Of a stretch of DNA of 39,290 bases, positions 26,812 through 35,756 are shown in pieces. This DNA comes from Anaerolineae bacterium. GTDB taxonomy: Bacteria; Chloroflexota; Anaerolineae; Aggregatilineales; JAFGMM01. How positions within the stretch are numbered: position 1 is the stretch's first letter; the number at the start of each line of letters is the position of its first letter. A program made the translations under genes and the position numbers. A model generated the notes under the pieces. The model did no database searches. It worked only from the letters and a program-made list of their open reading frames with translations, and had not been told where the DNA came from. Where the stretch lies: positions 1 to 39,290 of the forward strand of contig JAFGMM010000240.1 in NCBI GenBank assembly GCA_016927535.1, in the 5' to 3' direction.

Positions 26812-27576
26812 TCAGCGGTACAGGTCCGTAGACTTGGGCCGGTTGAGATCCGCCGCGCGCCCTTCGAGTTCCGGCAGCGCCAGCCCGCGCACCAGCACCA
26901 CCGGGATGCTCTCGTTTGCCTGCCCGGTGATTAATCCTGCCGCCGCCGCGATTTCGTCGGCGGGCGCGGTGATGGTGGCGCGCAGGATGCGCCCGAACAG
27001 GTCAGGATTGCCGCGCTGATCCCACAGAGCCGGCAGCCCGGCGACGCCAATCGCTACGTTGATGTTGCCCATACGGAAGGGGCGTCCGTGCGTGTCGGTA
27101 ATGACGACGCCCGGCGCGACCCCGGTCAGTTCCGCAATGCGCGCCCGGAGCGCCTGCGCGCTGCGGTCGGGGTCTTCGGGGAGGAGAAGCGCCCAGTCCG
27201 GGCCAAGCCCGACGTTCGATTGATCGACGCCGGCGTTGGCGCTGGTGAAGCCGAGCCGGTGCGTCACGATCAACACGTTAGGGGCCATGCGCGATATCTC
27301 GACCGACTCGCGCAGGATGACCTCGACGATGCGCGGGTCTTTGTTCACCTGCGCCGCGACTTCCTCCGCGCGCGCCGACGGCGTGACCGTGCGCAGGTCC
27401 AGCAAACGGCCTTCGGCTTTGGAGACGATTTTAGAGGTAACGACCAGCGCATCGCCGGGCTGCAAAATCAAACCTGCTTCGCGTAGTGATTGAGCAACGA
27501 GCCGCGCCAGGTCGTCGCCGGGTTGGACTATCGGCACGCCCGGTACGCCGGTTAACGTAAGCTCCGGTGCATTCAT
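26812..27576 (-). CDS. cofE: coenzyme F420-0:L-glutamate ligase
   Basis: 254 residues. CofE adds glutamates to F420-0 to make the polyglutamylated deazaflavin cofactor. Visible motifs are VTSKIVSKAEGR (46-57), ILRESVEISR, NAGVDQSNV and VITDTHGRPFRMGN, all family-conserved. It has only the CofE domain, without the FbiB-type nitroreductase extension. It starts 12 bp after npdG in the same orientation; together they show the organism uses F420. The other F420 biosynthesis genes (cofC, cofD, cofG/H) are not in the window. Confidence 0.93.
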   Translation of the reverse strand: MNAPELTLTGVPGVPIVQPGDDLARLVAQSLREAGLILQPGDALVVTSKIVSKAEGRLLDLRTVTPSARAEEVAAQVNKDPRIVEVILRESVEISRMAPNVLIVTHRLGFTSANAGVDQSNVGLGPDWALLLPEDPDRSAQALRARIAELTGVAPGVVITDTHGRPFRMGNINVAIGVAGLPALWDQRGNPDLFGRILRATITAPADEIAAAAGLITGQANESIPVVLVRGLALPELEGRAADLNRPKSTDLYR

Positions 27577-27588
27577 GCGTTCATTCGA

Positions 27589-28257
27589 TCATTCGATGCC
27601 TGTAATGCGGATACCGGCGCCTTTGACCTTGTAGCGCTTGTTGATGCTGAGCAGCACCGGCGTCAGCGACTCGACTGCGACGGCGTTCTTCAGCGGCCCA
27701 GCATCGACACCGCGCATACCGGCGGCTTCGACCAGCTTGACCGTGACGGCCTTCGCGTCCGCGTCGTCGCCGCAGACCAGCACGTCGCAGTCGATGATCG
27801 CATCAAGTTCCTTGAGTTTGACCGCGCTCACGTTCTGGAAAGCGGCGACCACGCGCACCGCCGCGCCGAGCACGGCCTGCGCTTCGAGCGCGGCGGCTCC
27901 GCCGGGCGGCAGGCTCACCGTGAACACATCCGGCGGTTGGAGCGGCACGGTCAGGTCGATTAGAATTTTGCCCTGCAAGTGCGCCGCCACCGATTCGAGC
28001 GTGAGCTTGTGGGCGCTGTACGGCACCGAGAGCACGACGATATCGGCTTGCGCGGCGGCGGTGGGATTGTCGGCAGGGGCGAGCAATGCCTCGCCGAGGA
28101 TTTCGTTAAATTCTGCGACCTTATCCGTGGCTTTCTCCAGGCTGCGCGAGCCGATGATGACGTTGTAGCCGCCGCGCGCCCAGCGCATCGCCAGCCCTGA
28201 ACCTTCTTTGCCGGTGCCGCCCAGCACGGCGATGGTGTGGAGTGTGTTTTCAGACAA
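27589..28257 (-). CDS. npdG: NADPH-dependent F420 reductase
   Basis: 222 residues from a TTG at 28257, chosen because AAGGAG lies exactly 6 nt upstream; the longer GTG frame start at 28272 would put that site inside the coding region. The Rossmann motif AVLGGTGKEGSGLAMRWA binds NADP, and VVLSVPYSAH and ILIDLTVPLQ are typical of the F420H2:NADP+ oxidoreductase family. It shuttles hydride between F420 and NADP. It precedes cofE and follows the alpha-helical gene by 48 bp. Confidence 0.92.
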   Translation of the reverse strand: MSENTLHTIAVLGGTGKEGSGLAMRWARGGYNVIIGSRSLEKATDKVAEFNEILGEALLAPADNPTAAAQADIVVLSVPYSAHKLTLESVAAHLQGKILIDLTVPLQPPDVFTVSLPPGGAAALEAQAVLGAAVRVVAAFQNVSAVKLKELDAIIDCDVLVCGDDADAKAVTVKLVEAAGMRGVDAGPLKNAVAVESLTPVLLSINKRYKVKGAGIRITGIE

Positions 28258-28305
28258 GCGGAACTCCTTCACGTGCTTGCAAATGGAGACAGGATGAGAA
28301 CACGA

Positions 28306-29685
28306 TTATAACCCGGCTTCACTCAGTTCGCGCATCAGCGCTGACCGGTGACTAAACTCGTTTCTGATGCGCGCAATGCACCGCTCCCAGCCGGCCGCGT
28401 CTTCGACTTGGTGATATAGACTGCGCGTTATTCGAAGATAGTGTATGGCCTGCCGGTAGACCATAGGGTTACGAACACCTTGATCGATGGAATGGCGCGC
28501 ATATTTGACATAAACCTCAAGCGCGCGGCGCGGGCGCGCAAACTGCGATTGTTCCGCGACCTCTAACTCCAGTTGGTAGGTGCGCGGATACTTATATCCT
28601 GACCCAGGCGGCATCTCGGCCTCGATAGCTTTGGTCAGCGCAGCCCATGCCGCATCCCACATTTGGTCGTGCAGGTAAACGCGCGTCAGTACGACGTGAT
28701 TTTTCTGTTCTTCCAGCCAGGCGACGACGTGCGGGCGAATCATCTCCCAGCGCCCAAGCGCCGCCGCCGCTTCCTTGAGCGCGGCGTAGTGGCTGATGTT
28801 AGGGTAAGCCATCATGCGGCGGCGCAGCAAAAACAGGCAAGCTTCCTGTTCGCCGCGCGCGGTGTGCTGCGATAGAAGCCATTCGATTAACATCAGGTCG
28901 GTTTGGCCGGCTTGTACACTTTGCTGCGCGAGCCGCATCGCCGTGTCCGCGTGGCCGGCATCTGCGAGCCGCTTAACCGCATTCAGCCGTGTGTGGGCGT
29001 CGGTGAGATGATCTTTGACGACTTCGGTCGCTTCGTTTATGCGCGCCATCTCAAGCAGCTTCTCAAACAGCAGTTCATAGTGACCTTGCTCGCGCAGCCA
29101 TGCCAGCGCATCTTCAGGGCCGGCGTCATCCATCGAGTCCAGTTCGGCAAGGAAGCACGCATAAGCCACGGCTGCCCATTTGCTGTAGTTGGCGACTTCG
29201 GCCCGGCGCTGCGCTTCGTGCAGGCGCGCCCGGATGCCAGGAAGATCGTCCGGTGTGACATGTGACAAGATGCATTCTGGAATATCGTCGCTTAGCCCCA
29301 CGCCGCCAAAATCCATATCCCAGATGTAGGCATCGAGCAGCGAGTCGAAAACAGCCCGGCGTGCGGCATCATCGGCTGCGGTTTCAGGGTATCGACCGAG
29401 CAGATCGGCCAGCGCACCGGTGACAGCTTGCAGCGCTTCAACAAAGGCGCCGATGTCATCGACGCGGCGTGTGTCTTTAAGGCACTCGGCGAGGATCAAG
29501 TTGTAGAGATCACACGCGGGGCGCCAGTTGCCTCGTTCGGCTTGCCGAGCGGCGGCGTCGGCGATCTCTTGTATGGTATCTTCGAGACTGCAAGCCAAAG
29601 CTGTGTCATCGTACAGCGCCGCATACAGCCGCCGCCGGAATGGCCCAATATCAAAATCAGAGCGCAGCGCGGGCGTATCGTTCAT
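28306..29685 (-). CDS. alpha-helical repeat protein, function unknown
   Basis: 459 residues, almost entirely predicted helix with TPR-like alternation of small and bulky residues (for example LAQQSVQAGQTDLMLIEWLLSQ and AALKEAAAALGRWEMI). The C-terminal part resembles the helical tails found after SWIM zinc fingers in some bacterial proteins, but no SWIM motif (CxC...CxH) is present here. It is soluble, with no signal peptide. Its start overlaps the end of the ssnA-like gene by 29 bp, so the two are translationally coupled. I do not recognise a specific function. Confidence 0.8.
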   Translation of the reverse strand: MNDTPALRSDFDIGPFRRRLYAALYDDTALACSLEDTIQEIADAAARQAERGNWRPACDLYNLILAECLKDTRRVDDIGAFVEALQAVTGALADLLGRYPETAADDAARRAVFDSLLDAYIWDMDFGGVGLSDDIPECILSHVTPDDLPGIRARLHEAQRRAEVANYSKWAAVAYACFLAELDSMDDAGPEDALAWLREQGHYELLFEKLLEMARINEATEVVKDHLTDAHTRLNAVKRLADAGHADTAMRLAQQSVQAGQTDLMLIEWLLSQHTARGEQEACLFLLRRRMMAYPNISHYAALKEAAAALGRWEMIRPHVVAWLEEQKNHVVLTRVYLHDQMWDAAWAALTKAIEAEMPPGSGYKYPRTYQLELEVAEQSQFARPRRALEVYVKYARHSIDQGVRNPMVYRQAIHYLRITRSLYHQVEDAAGWERCIARIRNEFSHRSALMRELSEAGL

Positions 29686-31006
29686 AACGCTTCCAGGCCT
29701 CGGCGGCCAACTCGCGCGAGCGGGCGGTAATCGCGGTCTCGTCGAGCGTGCGCAGTTCCCGGTTATGCATCAGCACCCGCCCGCCGGCAATGGTCGTCGT
29801 GACCATGCCCGCCTCGAAGCCAAAGATCACATGCCACGGCAAATTACCGGCACTCAGCGGCGTAGTGGAGGGGTAATCGACGAAGATGATGTCGGCTGCC
29901 GCGCCGGGCGCCAGCGCACCGATGCGCGCGCCGGGGAAGAACATCTCGGCCAGGCGCGCGTTGTTGTACCACGCCATCTGTGCGACGGCGTCGCCCGGCG
30001 CGCGGCGTGGGTCGTAATGCATGGCTTTGTGCTGCAAGTAGGCGGCCTTCCACTCGGCCCACATGTTGTTGCTGAAACCGTCGTTGCCCAGCCCCAGCTT
30101 GACGCCGCCGGCCAGCATCGCCTCGATTGGCGCTGCGCCGACCGCGTTGTTCATGTTAGAGCGCGGCTGGTGCGTGACCCACGTCCCGGTGTCGCGGATG
30201 ACTTCAAGCTCCCACGGGTCCACGTGGACGCAGTGCACCAGGATCGTCTTGGGGCCGAGAATGCCGGCGTCGTGCAGGCGGTGCACGATGCGCTTGCCCG
30301 ATTTTTGGATGCTGTCGTATTCGTCGGCTTGGTGTTCGGCGACGTGGATGTGAAAGCCGGTGTCGAGTCCTTGCGCCGCTTCGACGCACGCGGCGAGCGT
30401 GGCGTCGCCCACCGTGAGCGAGGCATGCAGCCCGAAGCTTGCCGCGATCATAGGCCGGCCCTTCGCGGCCCGGAGAAAGCGCGCGTTTTCCGCGATGCTC
30501 GCTTTTGCTTTCGCCGGGCCGTAGCGGTCGGTGACCTCGTAGCACAGCGACGCGCGCAGCCCGGCCTGCTCCACTGCATCGGCGATCACGTCGAGCGAGC
30601 CTTCGAGCGCGTTGGGGCTGGCGTGGTGGTCGATGAGGGTAGTTGTGCCGTGTTTGACTGCATCGGCCAAGCAGACCAGCGCCGAGTACTTTACGTCCTC
30701 CATGCCGAGCGCCTGGTCGAGCGGCCACCACAGCTTTTGCAGGATTTCGGGGAAGTCTTGCGCCGGCGCGCCGGGGATTGCCATGCCGCGCGCAAACGCG
30801 CCGTAGAAATGCGTGTGTGCGCAGATGTTGCCCGGCATTACGAGCTGGCCGCGCGCATCCAGGACCTCGGCTTCCGGGTGCGCGGCGGCGAGCGCGGCGC
30901 TCGCACCCAGCGCTTTGATGCGCCCATCTTCGATCAGCAGCGCGCCGTTTTCGATGATTTCGTTGGGTTCATCTAGGGTGATGAGTGTGCCGTTTGTGAT
31001 CAGCAT
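29657..31006 (-). CDS. ssnA: SsnA-like aminohydrolase
   Basis: 449 residues of the metal-dependent amidohydrolase superfamily (TrzA/AtzA branch). Metal ligands appear in NICAHTHFYGAFARGMAIPG (60-79, His64 and His66), HIHVAEH, HCVHVD and GNDGFSNNM. The HFYGAFARGMAIPG segment and EILQKLWWPLD are diagnostic of SsnA, a putative aminohydrolase whose substrate is not firmly established. The Se-dependent xanthine dehydrogenase and selenium genes that accompany ssnA in some bacteria are absent here. It is first in the string ssnA - helical protein - npdG - cofE. The upstream ribosome-binding site is weak (GAGGG at 13 nt). Confidence 0.9.
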   Translation of the reverse strand: MLITNGTLITLDEPNEIIENGALLIEDGRIKALGASAALAAAHPEAEVLDARGQLVMPGNICAHTHFYGAFARGMAIPGAPAQDFPEILQKLWWPLDQALGMEDVKYSALVCLADAVKHGTTTLIDHHASPNALEGSLDVIADAVEQAGLRASLCYEVTDRYGPAKAKASIAENARFLRAAKGRPMIAASFGLHASLTVGDATLAACVEAAQGLDTGFHIHVAEHQADEYDSIQKSGKRIVHRLHDAGILGPKTILVHCVHVDPWELEVIRDTGTWVTHQPRSNMNNAVGAAPIEAMLAGGVKLGLGNDGFSNNMWAEWKAAYLQHKAMHYDPRRAPGDAVAQMAWYNNARLAEMFFPGARIGALAPGAAADIIFVDYPSTTPLSAGNLPWHVIFGFEAGMVTTTIAGGRVLMHNRELRTLDETAITARSRELAAEAWKRYERYARAAL

Positions 31007-31199
31007 CGTATTTGCTTTTCCCTCTTTGCTGCTGAGGTTTTGGGTTCGTCTTTTCTTCAGCTTCGCAACGCCGGAGGAACCACGACCTCGAACGGTATCT
31101 TGGCGTCAAGGTTACCCTATTTTCATCCTTTTGTGGTACCGTGGTCGTAGAGAGGTCAGCTCGTTTGAATTTGTGTGATGTCGGCGTGGCCCGATTGCA

Positions 31200-31841
31200 T
31201 CAATCCGGCGCCGGCGTACCGATAATGCCGTACTGGTTCAGGTTGGTAGTCGGCGTGTAGGCGGCGCCGTCCGGCATGGTGATGTCTTTTAGCTTTGTGC
31301 CGGTCAGCCGAGTTAGCGTCATGTTCGCGTTGGTAAAGTCAGCGCCGTCCAGCGTTGCGCTGCTCAGGTTGGCGTTGTTCAGATCGGCGCTGGTGAAATT
31401 CGTCTGGTTTATTTCGGCATTGCTGAAGTCGGCGCTGTTCAGGTTGGCGTTGAGGAACTGCACCAAGGTCAGCGACGCGCCGTTCAAATTGGCGCCGGTC
31501 AGGTCGGCGCCGACCAGGTTCGTCTGAGCGAGCACCGCGCCGCTCAGGTTCGCCCCGTTGAGGTCAGCGTCGCGCAGGTCGGTGCCGACCAGGCTGGAGG
31601 CGCGCAGATCGACCAGGCTCAAATCCAGGCCGCGCAAATCTACCCCGTTGAGGTTCACGCCGCGCAGCCGGACGCGCTGGCCGATCAACGTATTCGCCAG
31701 GATTTGGATAACCTCCTTGCGCGTCAGGTCCGGGCCGGCGGCCTGGGCATCGACCGGCGGCGTCATTTGACCGGGCAGCAGCAGGAGCACGATGAGCAGC
31801 AGGGCGGCGTCTCGCCAGTGCGCCGAGAGACGTTCTTTCAT
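31200..31841 (-). CDS. secreted pentapeptide-repeat protein
   Basis: 213 residues. Residues 1-33 form a signal peptide ending near VDAQA. Residues about 60-189 are pentapeptide repeats A(D/N)Lxx (ADLNGANLSG, GADLTGANLNGASL, NANLNSADFS, ADLNNANLSSATL), which fold as a right-handed quadrilateral beta-helix. GGAGGT lies 7 nt before the ATG. The role of secreted pentapeptide proteins is unknown; this one sits at the end of the TadE-type cluster and is likely a surface protein, though co-transcription with that cluster is uncertain because a 97-bp gap with an imperfect hairpin separates them. Confidence 0.85.
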   Translation of the reverse strand: MKERLSAHWRDAALLLIVLLLLPGQMTPPVDAQAAGPDLTRKEVIQILANTLIGQRVRLRGVNLNGVDLRGLDLSLVDLRASSLVGTDLRDADLNGANLSGAVLAQTNLVGADLTGANLNGASLTLVQFLNANLNSADFSNAEINQTNFTSADLNNANLSSATLDGADFTNANMTLTRLTGTKLKDITMPDGAAYTPTTNLNQYGIIGTPAPD

Positions 31842-31870
31842 GATTTACCTCCACATGTAGCCTAGTTATA

Positions 31871-31898
31871 GCAGGAGCACGGTACACCGTGCCCCTAC
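31871..31898. repeat. imperfect palindrome downstream of the TadG-like gene
   Basis: GCACGGT (31877-31883) and ACCGTGC (31886-31892) pair around AC, with outer arms GCAGGA and CCCTAC mostly pairing. No T-tract follows on the minus strand. It may be a weak terminator or a dispersed palindrome of the same style as that at 19331-19358. Confidence 0.6.
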
Positions 31899-31938
31899 AC
31901 CATATGCCAGTTTGGCTAAAAAGTACAAGTTGCGCCGT

Positions 31939-33291
31939 TTACTGCACCAACAGCACGCGCGGCGGGTTAGGCGGGCAGTACTCCGGGCGATGGTTGATGC
32001 TGTTGTCGGAGCCGGACGCATCGATCTTGTTCGCCAGGATCATCCCGGCCAGGTCGCTGTTGCGCGCGCCGGACATATCGACGTTGCCGTTCGGCGCCAA
32101 GATCAGGCCGGCCCAGCCGTTGTAGCTGCCGCTGAGCTTGACCGCGCCGTTCGAGATATTGTCGCTCTCGGTGAAGATGAAGATGCCGCGTGCAATGGGC
32201 AACTGCTTGACGCCGCCGCTGATCTGCACATCGCCGCGTGCCACGAAGGTCGCGCGCCAGGGCGGGTCGTCTGCACCGAGATTATCCAGGTTGTTCAACT
32301 TGATCTCGCCTTCGACGACGTATAGCCCATCCTTGAGCGAGCCGTCCGGGTTCTTTACGTCGGCGGTGTTGAGGTCGCCGGTGACGTAGAAGCGCTGCGA
32401 GGCGTTGACCTCATTCCAGATGAAACCGCCGGGCTTGAAGTCCTCGAAGCGGTACGCGAAGTCGTCGGGCAGCGGGTAGTTGGGCACCTGGGTAACGCCG
32501 CGATCTGCCGCGTCGGGGTCGGGGCCGCCTTCGATCTTGTCGGGGTTGATCTGGCTGTCGCCGTTTTCGTCGTACTCGACCGGGCGTCCCGGCTCCAGGT
32601 AAATCCCCTGGCCGCCGCCGCCCAGGTGAATGCCGCCGTTGCTGTGAATGCCGCCGTTGGTGATCTTGGTGCCGGCGCCGATCACGGCGACCACGTCCTT
32701 GTCGCGTTCGGTGCTGATGCCGAAGACGGCGAAGTCGGTGCACCAGTAGCGGTAGTCCCAGATGGCGTAGGCGTGCGTCGTTACGTTGGTTTGGGCGATG
32801 CCGATCAGCGCGGCGAAAAAGGTCTGCTGCGGGAAGCTGGTCGCCGCGTGCAGCCCCTTGATCTTCTGGCCGCACGGGATGGTCGCCGTACCGCCGACCA
32901 CCTCCCAGGGCTGGCCGGTGGCAGGATTGACGAGATCGACCAGGTTGCCGTCGGCGTCTTCGGTCAGGTAGTAGACCTTCACATTGACGCCGTTGCTGGG
33001 GTCGGGCACTTCGTTGTTGCCGGCGTACAAGTACGCCTGGTCCAGGATCGGCTGCTCCGAGCCGCCGCAGCTGACGGTGGTGCCCACCAAGCTTTGTGAG
33101 ATCAAAGCGGTCGTCCCGGCGATGACGGCAGCGTCGGCGCCGTTCTGGGCGCGGCGCTGGTTCCAATAGAGCATCCCGCCGTCAACCGCCAGCGCCACGA
33201 CCCCCAGCAGACCGATTAGCATCAGCGAGATGATAACCAAAGACTGGCCTTCTTCACTGCGCCGTCTGCGACGTTCTTGTTTCGTACCCAT
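31939..33291 (-). CDS. TadG-like membrane-anchored surface protein
   Basis: 450 residues from the ATG at 33291, with GAGGTG 4 nt upstream; the longer frame start at 33321 lacks a ribosome-binding site. The N-terminus is TadG-type: SEEGQSLVIISLMLIGLLGVVALAVDGG then a membrane span and AQNGADAAVIAGTTAL (48-63). The long extracytoplasmic part is beta-rich, with NGGIHSNGGIHLGGGGQG, VEYDENGDSQI and a C-terminal glycine-rich stretch (NGNVDMSGA, SGSYNGWAGLILAPNG) typical of stacked beta-solenoid surface proteins. TadG/TadE proteins are linked to tight-adherence pili. It is the third gene of the TadE-type operon. Confidence 0.82.
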   Translation of the reverse strand: MGTKQERRRRRSEEGQSLVIISLMLIGLLGVVALAVDGGMLYWNQRRAQNGADAAVIAGTTALISQSLVGTTVSCGGSEQPILDQAYLYAGNNEVPDPSNGVNVKVYYLTEDADGNLVDLVNPATGQPWEVVGGTATIPCGQKIKGLHAATSFPQQTFFAALIGIAQTNVTTHAYAIWDYRYWCTDFAVFGISTERDKDVVAVIGAGTKITNGGIHSNGGIHLGGGGQGIYLEPGRPVEYDENGDSQINPDKIEGGPDPDAADRGVTQVPNYPLPDDFAYRFEDFKPGGFIWNEVNASQRFYVTGDLNTADVKNPDGSLKDGLYVVEGEIKLNNLDNLGADDPPWRATFVARGDVQISGGVKQLPIARGIFIFTESDNISNGAVKLSGSYNGWAGLILAPNGNVDMSGARNSDLAGMILANKIDASGSDNSINHRPEYCPPNPPRVLLVQ

Positions 33292-33353
33292 GCTGCACCT
33301 CTTTTTGTCGTAACCGTACATCGAACCCGTCGAGATTTTCTTGCTTGCTTCAC

Positions 33354-33384
33354 CCGGTCCCCCGTCTCCGGGACGAGGGACCGG
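33354..33384. other. intercistronic hairpin between tadE- and tadG-like genes
   Basis: CCGGTCCC (33354-33361) pairs with GGGACCGG (33377-33384), extended by CGTC/GACG after one mismatch. No T-tract follows on the minus strand, so it could set mRNA processing or stability between the two cistrons rather than terminate. Confidence 0.6.
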
Positions 33385-33393
33385 CCATCAGGA

Positions 33394-33858
33394 TTAATAT
33401 TGGTAGCCGGGCGGCGGCGGGCTGAGAACCTTCTGACGGGCAGTGGCCTGTACATGCGCTTCCTTGCCCCACAGCCACAAACCCAGCGGGGTCAGCGGCG
33501 AGAAGGTCGTCTCGACATCGACGCGCAAGACCGCATCGGCGGTGACGACGCCATCGCCTTCCACCTCGACCGTAATCACCGAGTTCTTCGCGCTCAGGTC
33601 GATGATGGGCTTGCTCTCCTCGCGCACCCGCCCGGCTACGCTCTCGGTGCCCTGGCAGATCGTCGCTGCGTGGTCGGTGGTCAGGCAGGCCGGGTGCGTA
33701 GCGCCGTAGAGCGCGCCTTCGGCGGCGGCGTTCTCGACTGCGATGAGGATGAGCAGCGCGCGCCCGACTTCGAAGACACCGCCCAGGATGACGATCAGGA
33801 TCGGCAACACGAGCGCGGTTTCTAACAATGCCTGTCCAAGCTGCTTTTGCTTTTTCAT
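33394..33858 (-). CDS. TadE-like pseudopilin
   Basis: 154 residues with the TadE pattern: QALLETALVLPILIVILGGV near residues 9-28, a single N-terminal membrane span with the conserved Glu at its start, then ENAAAEGALYGAT. The rest is a small extracytoplasmic domain. AGGAGAG lies 7 nt before the ATG. It follows the TadE-SdrB gene by 21 bp on the minus strand. Confidence 0.88.
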   Translation of the reverse strand: MKKQKQLGQALLETALVLPILIVILGGVFEVGRALLILIAVENAAAEGALYGATHPACLTTDHAATICQGTESVAGRVREESKPIIDLSAKNSVITVEVEGDGVVTADAVLRVDVETTFSPLTPLGLWLWGKEAHVQATARQKVLSPPPPGYQY

Positions 33859-33879
33859 CGTTTACTCTCCTATCGTATG

Positions 33880-35427
33880 TTACGAACCCAGCCCAAGGCC
33901 GACCGACAGATCATAGGTCGCCTGGTTATTAGAGATGGTGAAGGTATCTTGTCCGGGCAGGATGCTGTAGGGTGCGAAGTGAACCGCCACCTGGTACGCG
34001 CCCGCCGGTAGATCGCTGAGGCTAAAGCGCCCGTTGCTGTCGGTGGTCGCGCTGAAGGATTGTGTGCTGCCGTCCGGGCCGGTCCAGGTCAGGTCTACTG
34101 CTGTGCCGGCCGGTACGCCGGGGTCCTTCGTCGCATTCTGATAATTGCCGTCGGCGCCGCCGTCCAGCCAGACCAGCGCGCTGAGCGTGGTGATCTGCGA
34201 GATGGTCTCGGTGCTGGTCATGATCGAGTCGCTCGCGGCCATCGGCGCGCTGGCGAGCGCCGACCCGTCTCCTAACCCTACACTGTAGGTGTGGGTTTGG
34301 CCGCCGGGTAGATGAAGTTCGAGCGGGCTGTTGCCGGTCGTCGCCGTGCCGCTGACCGTCACACGGTACAGACCCGCGCCCAGGTTCGAGAAGCTGAAGC
34401 TGCCCTGGTTGTCGGTCCGCCGGTAGTCGGCCTGGTCGTCGCCGGTGTCCAGCGCGCCGTCTGCGCCCGCGTAGACCATCGTCACGTAGACACTGCTGTA
34501 GGATTTGTCGGTCGAGGTTTGCTGAATGCCGTCGCTGTTGACATCCTGCCACACCGTGCCGTTGATCGCGCTAACGAGAGCCTCGGTGCCGCCGCCGCAT
34601 GAAACCGACGAGAAATCAGAGGGCGGGCCGGCCAGTTCGTTCGGGTTTGCGCCGGTTACGGCCACCAGGTAATACATCGCCACGCCGTCGCTCTGCGGGA
34701 TGGTGGCGCAGCTTGTGCATTGACCCGCCCACGCTTCGGTGGGCGAGAGAACCTTTACTACCGTATTGGTCAGCGCCTCGCGGATCTCGGCGCGGCTGCC
34801 CACGCTCAGCGGCGTCCAACTGAAGCTCACCGGCGAGTTGAGGCCGCCGGCATCGGTCACGTCGCAGCGGACGCGCGCTTCGAAGCCCTGCGCAGTTTCG
34901 GGCTGCGCCGGCCACTGGTCGGTGTAGGGCGTGCCCTCGCTGACGATGGTGCGGCGTGATGTGTGGCTGAGGGTGAGCGCAAACAGGTTGGTGAAGTAGG
35001 GCGTGATCGACCGGATCTGGCCCTGGATGCTCACGACCAACACGTCGCCGTTGTTCACATCCCACCAGGTCAAATCGTCTTCGCAGGAGATCGGCCGGCC
35101 CGTGCTCGGGTTCAGCAAGATGTTCCCGGCGGCGTCTTCATAATGGATGCTGATCGTTGCGTCTTGCAGGTTGTAGACGCCGGGCATACTGTGCGCCGTC
35201 TGGCGCAGCCCTTCGCAGTCGAGATAGCGCAGATTGTTCGCCTCAAGCCCAACCGTGATGCCATAGCGCACCGTCTGCCGGGCTGCGTCGATCAACTGGG
35301 AATAGATGAACAGCGCACGCGCCAGGTCGATGATCCCGAAGACGAACAAGAGCAGAATGGGAAGGGTCAGTGCAAATTCGACCAGAGCTTGACCTTGTGT
35401 TTTGGGGGTTCGGGTTGTGGTTTTCAT
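33880..35427 (-). CDS. TadE-like protein fused to SdrD-B-like surface domains
   Basis: 515 residues from the ATG at 35427 (GAGGT 7 nt upstream); the much longer open frame to 35748 is non-coding leader. Residues 10-56 are TadE-like (GQALVEFALTLPILLLFVF, then DAARQTVRYG). Residues about 175-275 look fibronectin-like. Two SdrD-B/Cna-B-like domains follow at about 288-385 and 416-513, each with a VWxDxNxDG start and RTDNQGSFSFSNLGAGLYRV or TTDSNGRFSLSDLPAGAYQV. Joining a TadE membrane module to SdrB domains is unusual and suggests an exposed structural role. It begins the TadE-SdrB - TadE - TadG unit. Confidence 0.88.
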   Translation of the reverse strand: MKTTTRTPKTQGQALVEFALTLPILLLFVFGIIDLARALFIYSQLIDAARQTVRYGITVGLEANNLRYLDCEGLRQTAHSMPGVYNLQDATISIHYEDAAGNILLNPSTGRPISCEDDLTWWDVNNGDVLVVSIQGQIRSITPYFTNLFALTLSHTSRRTIVSEGTPYTDQWPAQPETAQGFEARVRCDVTDAGGLNSPVSFSWTPLSVGSRAEIREALTNTVVKVLSPTEAWAGQCTSCATIPQSDGVAMYYLVAVTGANPNELAGPPSDFSSVSCGGGTEALVSAINGTVWQDVNSDGIQQTSTDKSYSSVYVTMVYAGADGALDTGDDQADYRRTDNQGSFSFSNLGAGLYRVTVSGTATTGNSPLELHLPGGQTHTYSVGLGDGSALASAPMAASDSIMTSTETISQITTLSALVWLDGGADGNYQNATKDPGVPAGTAVDLTWTGPDGSTQSFSATTDSNGRFSLSDLPAGAYQVAVHFAPYSILPGQDTFTISNNQATYDLSVGLGLGS

Positions 35428-35502
35428 TGCCTGTACCTCGTCGAGAATTAAAATAAAATAAATTTGCGATCTGCTTCGCTGGCAAACCAGGGGTCTGCTT
35501 TG

Positions 35503-35531
35503 TATATAGGATAAAGCGTATTCGCGTTCGA
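35503..35531 (-). promoter_or_regulatory. candidate promoter of the TadE-SdrB operon
   Basis: Minus strand TCGAAC (35531-35526), a 17-nt spacer, TATATA (35508-35503). The -35 is weak, as expected of an activator-dependent promoter. The leader would be about 70 nt. Confidence 0.4.
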
Positions 35532-35568
35532 TTGATCCATCCGGCAGTGGATTTTGAGCCGAACAAAA

Positions 35569-35620
35569 GGGGGATTTTTCTCTCCACCATCTGGGGGATA
35601 GAAAATTCATACCACGGGGG
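35569..35620. promoter_or_regulatory. GGGGGA-box element upstream of the TadE operon
   Basis: GGGGGA boxes start at 35569, 35593 and 35616 (24- and 23-nt steps). The first two enclose CTCTCCACCAT. A 32-bp stretch (35569-35600) matches the element at 37409-37440 at 26 of 32 positions. Confidence 0.7.
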
Positions 35621-35756
35621 AGCGAGTTGAAAAGATATGTTTGGGAGAGGTTAGGGAAACGTAAAAACGGCGCATGAGACGGCGGCGCGCCTTCGTTCGC
35701 TCGGAAACGGCAAAGCTTGTCGCCGGTAACCTGGGAGAGCCGGCCCACAACGGTTA

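Noticed and set aside
28258-28272. GTG start of npdG
   Set aside because: AAGGAG would then be coding; the TTG at 28257 is at the correct 6-nt spacing.
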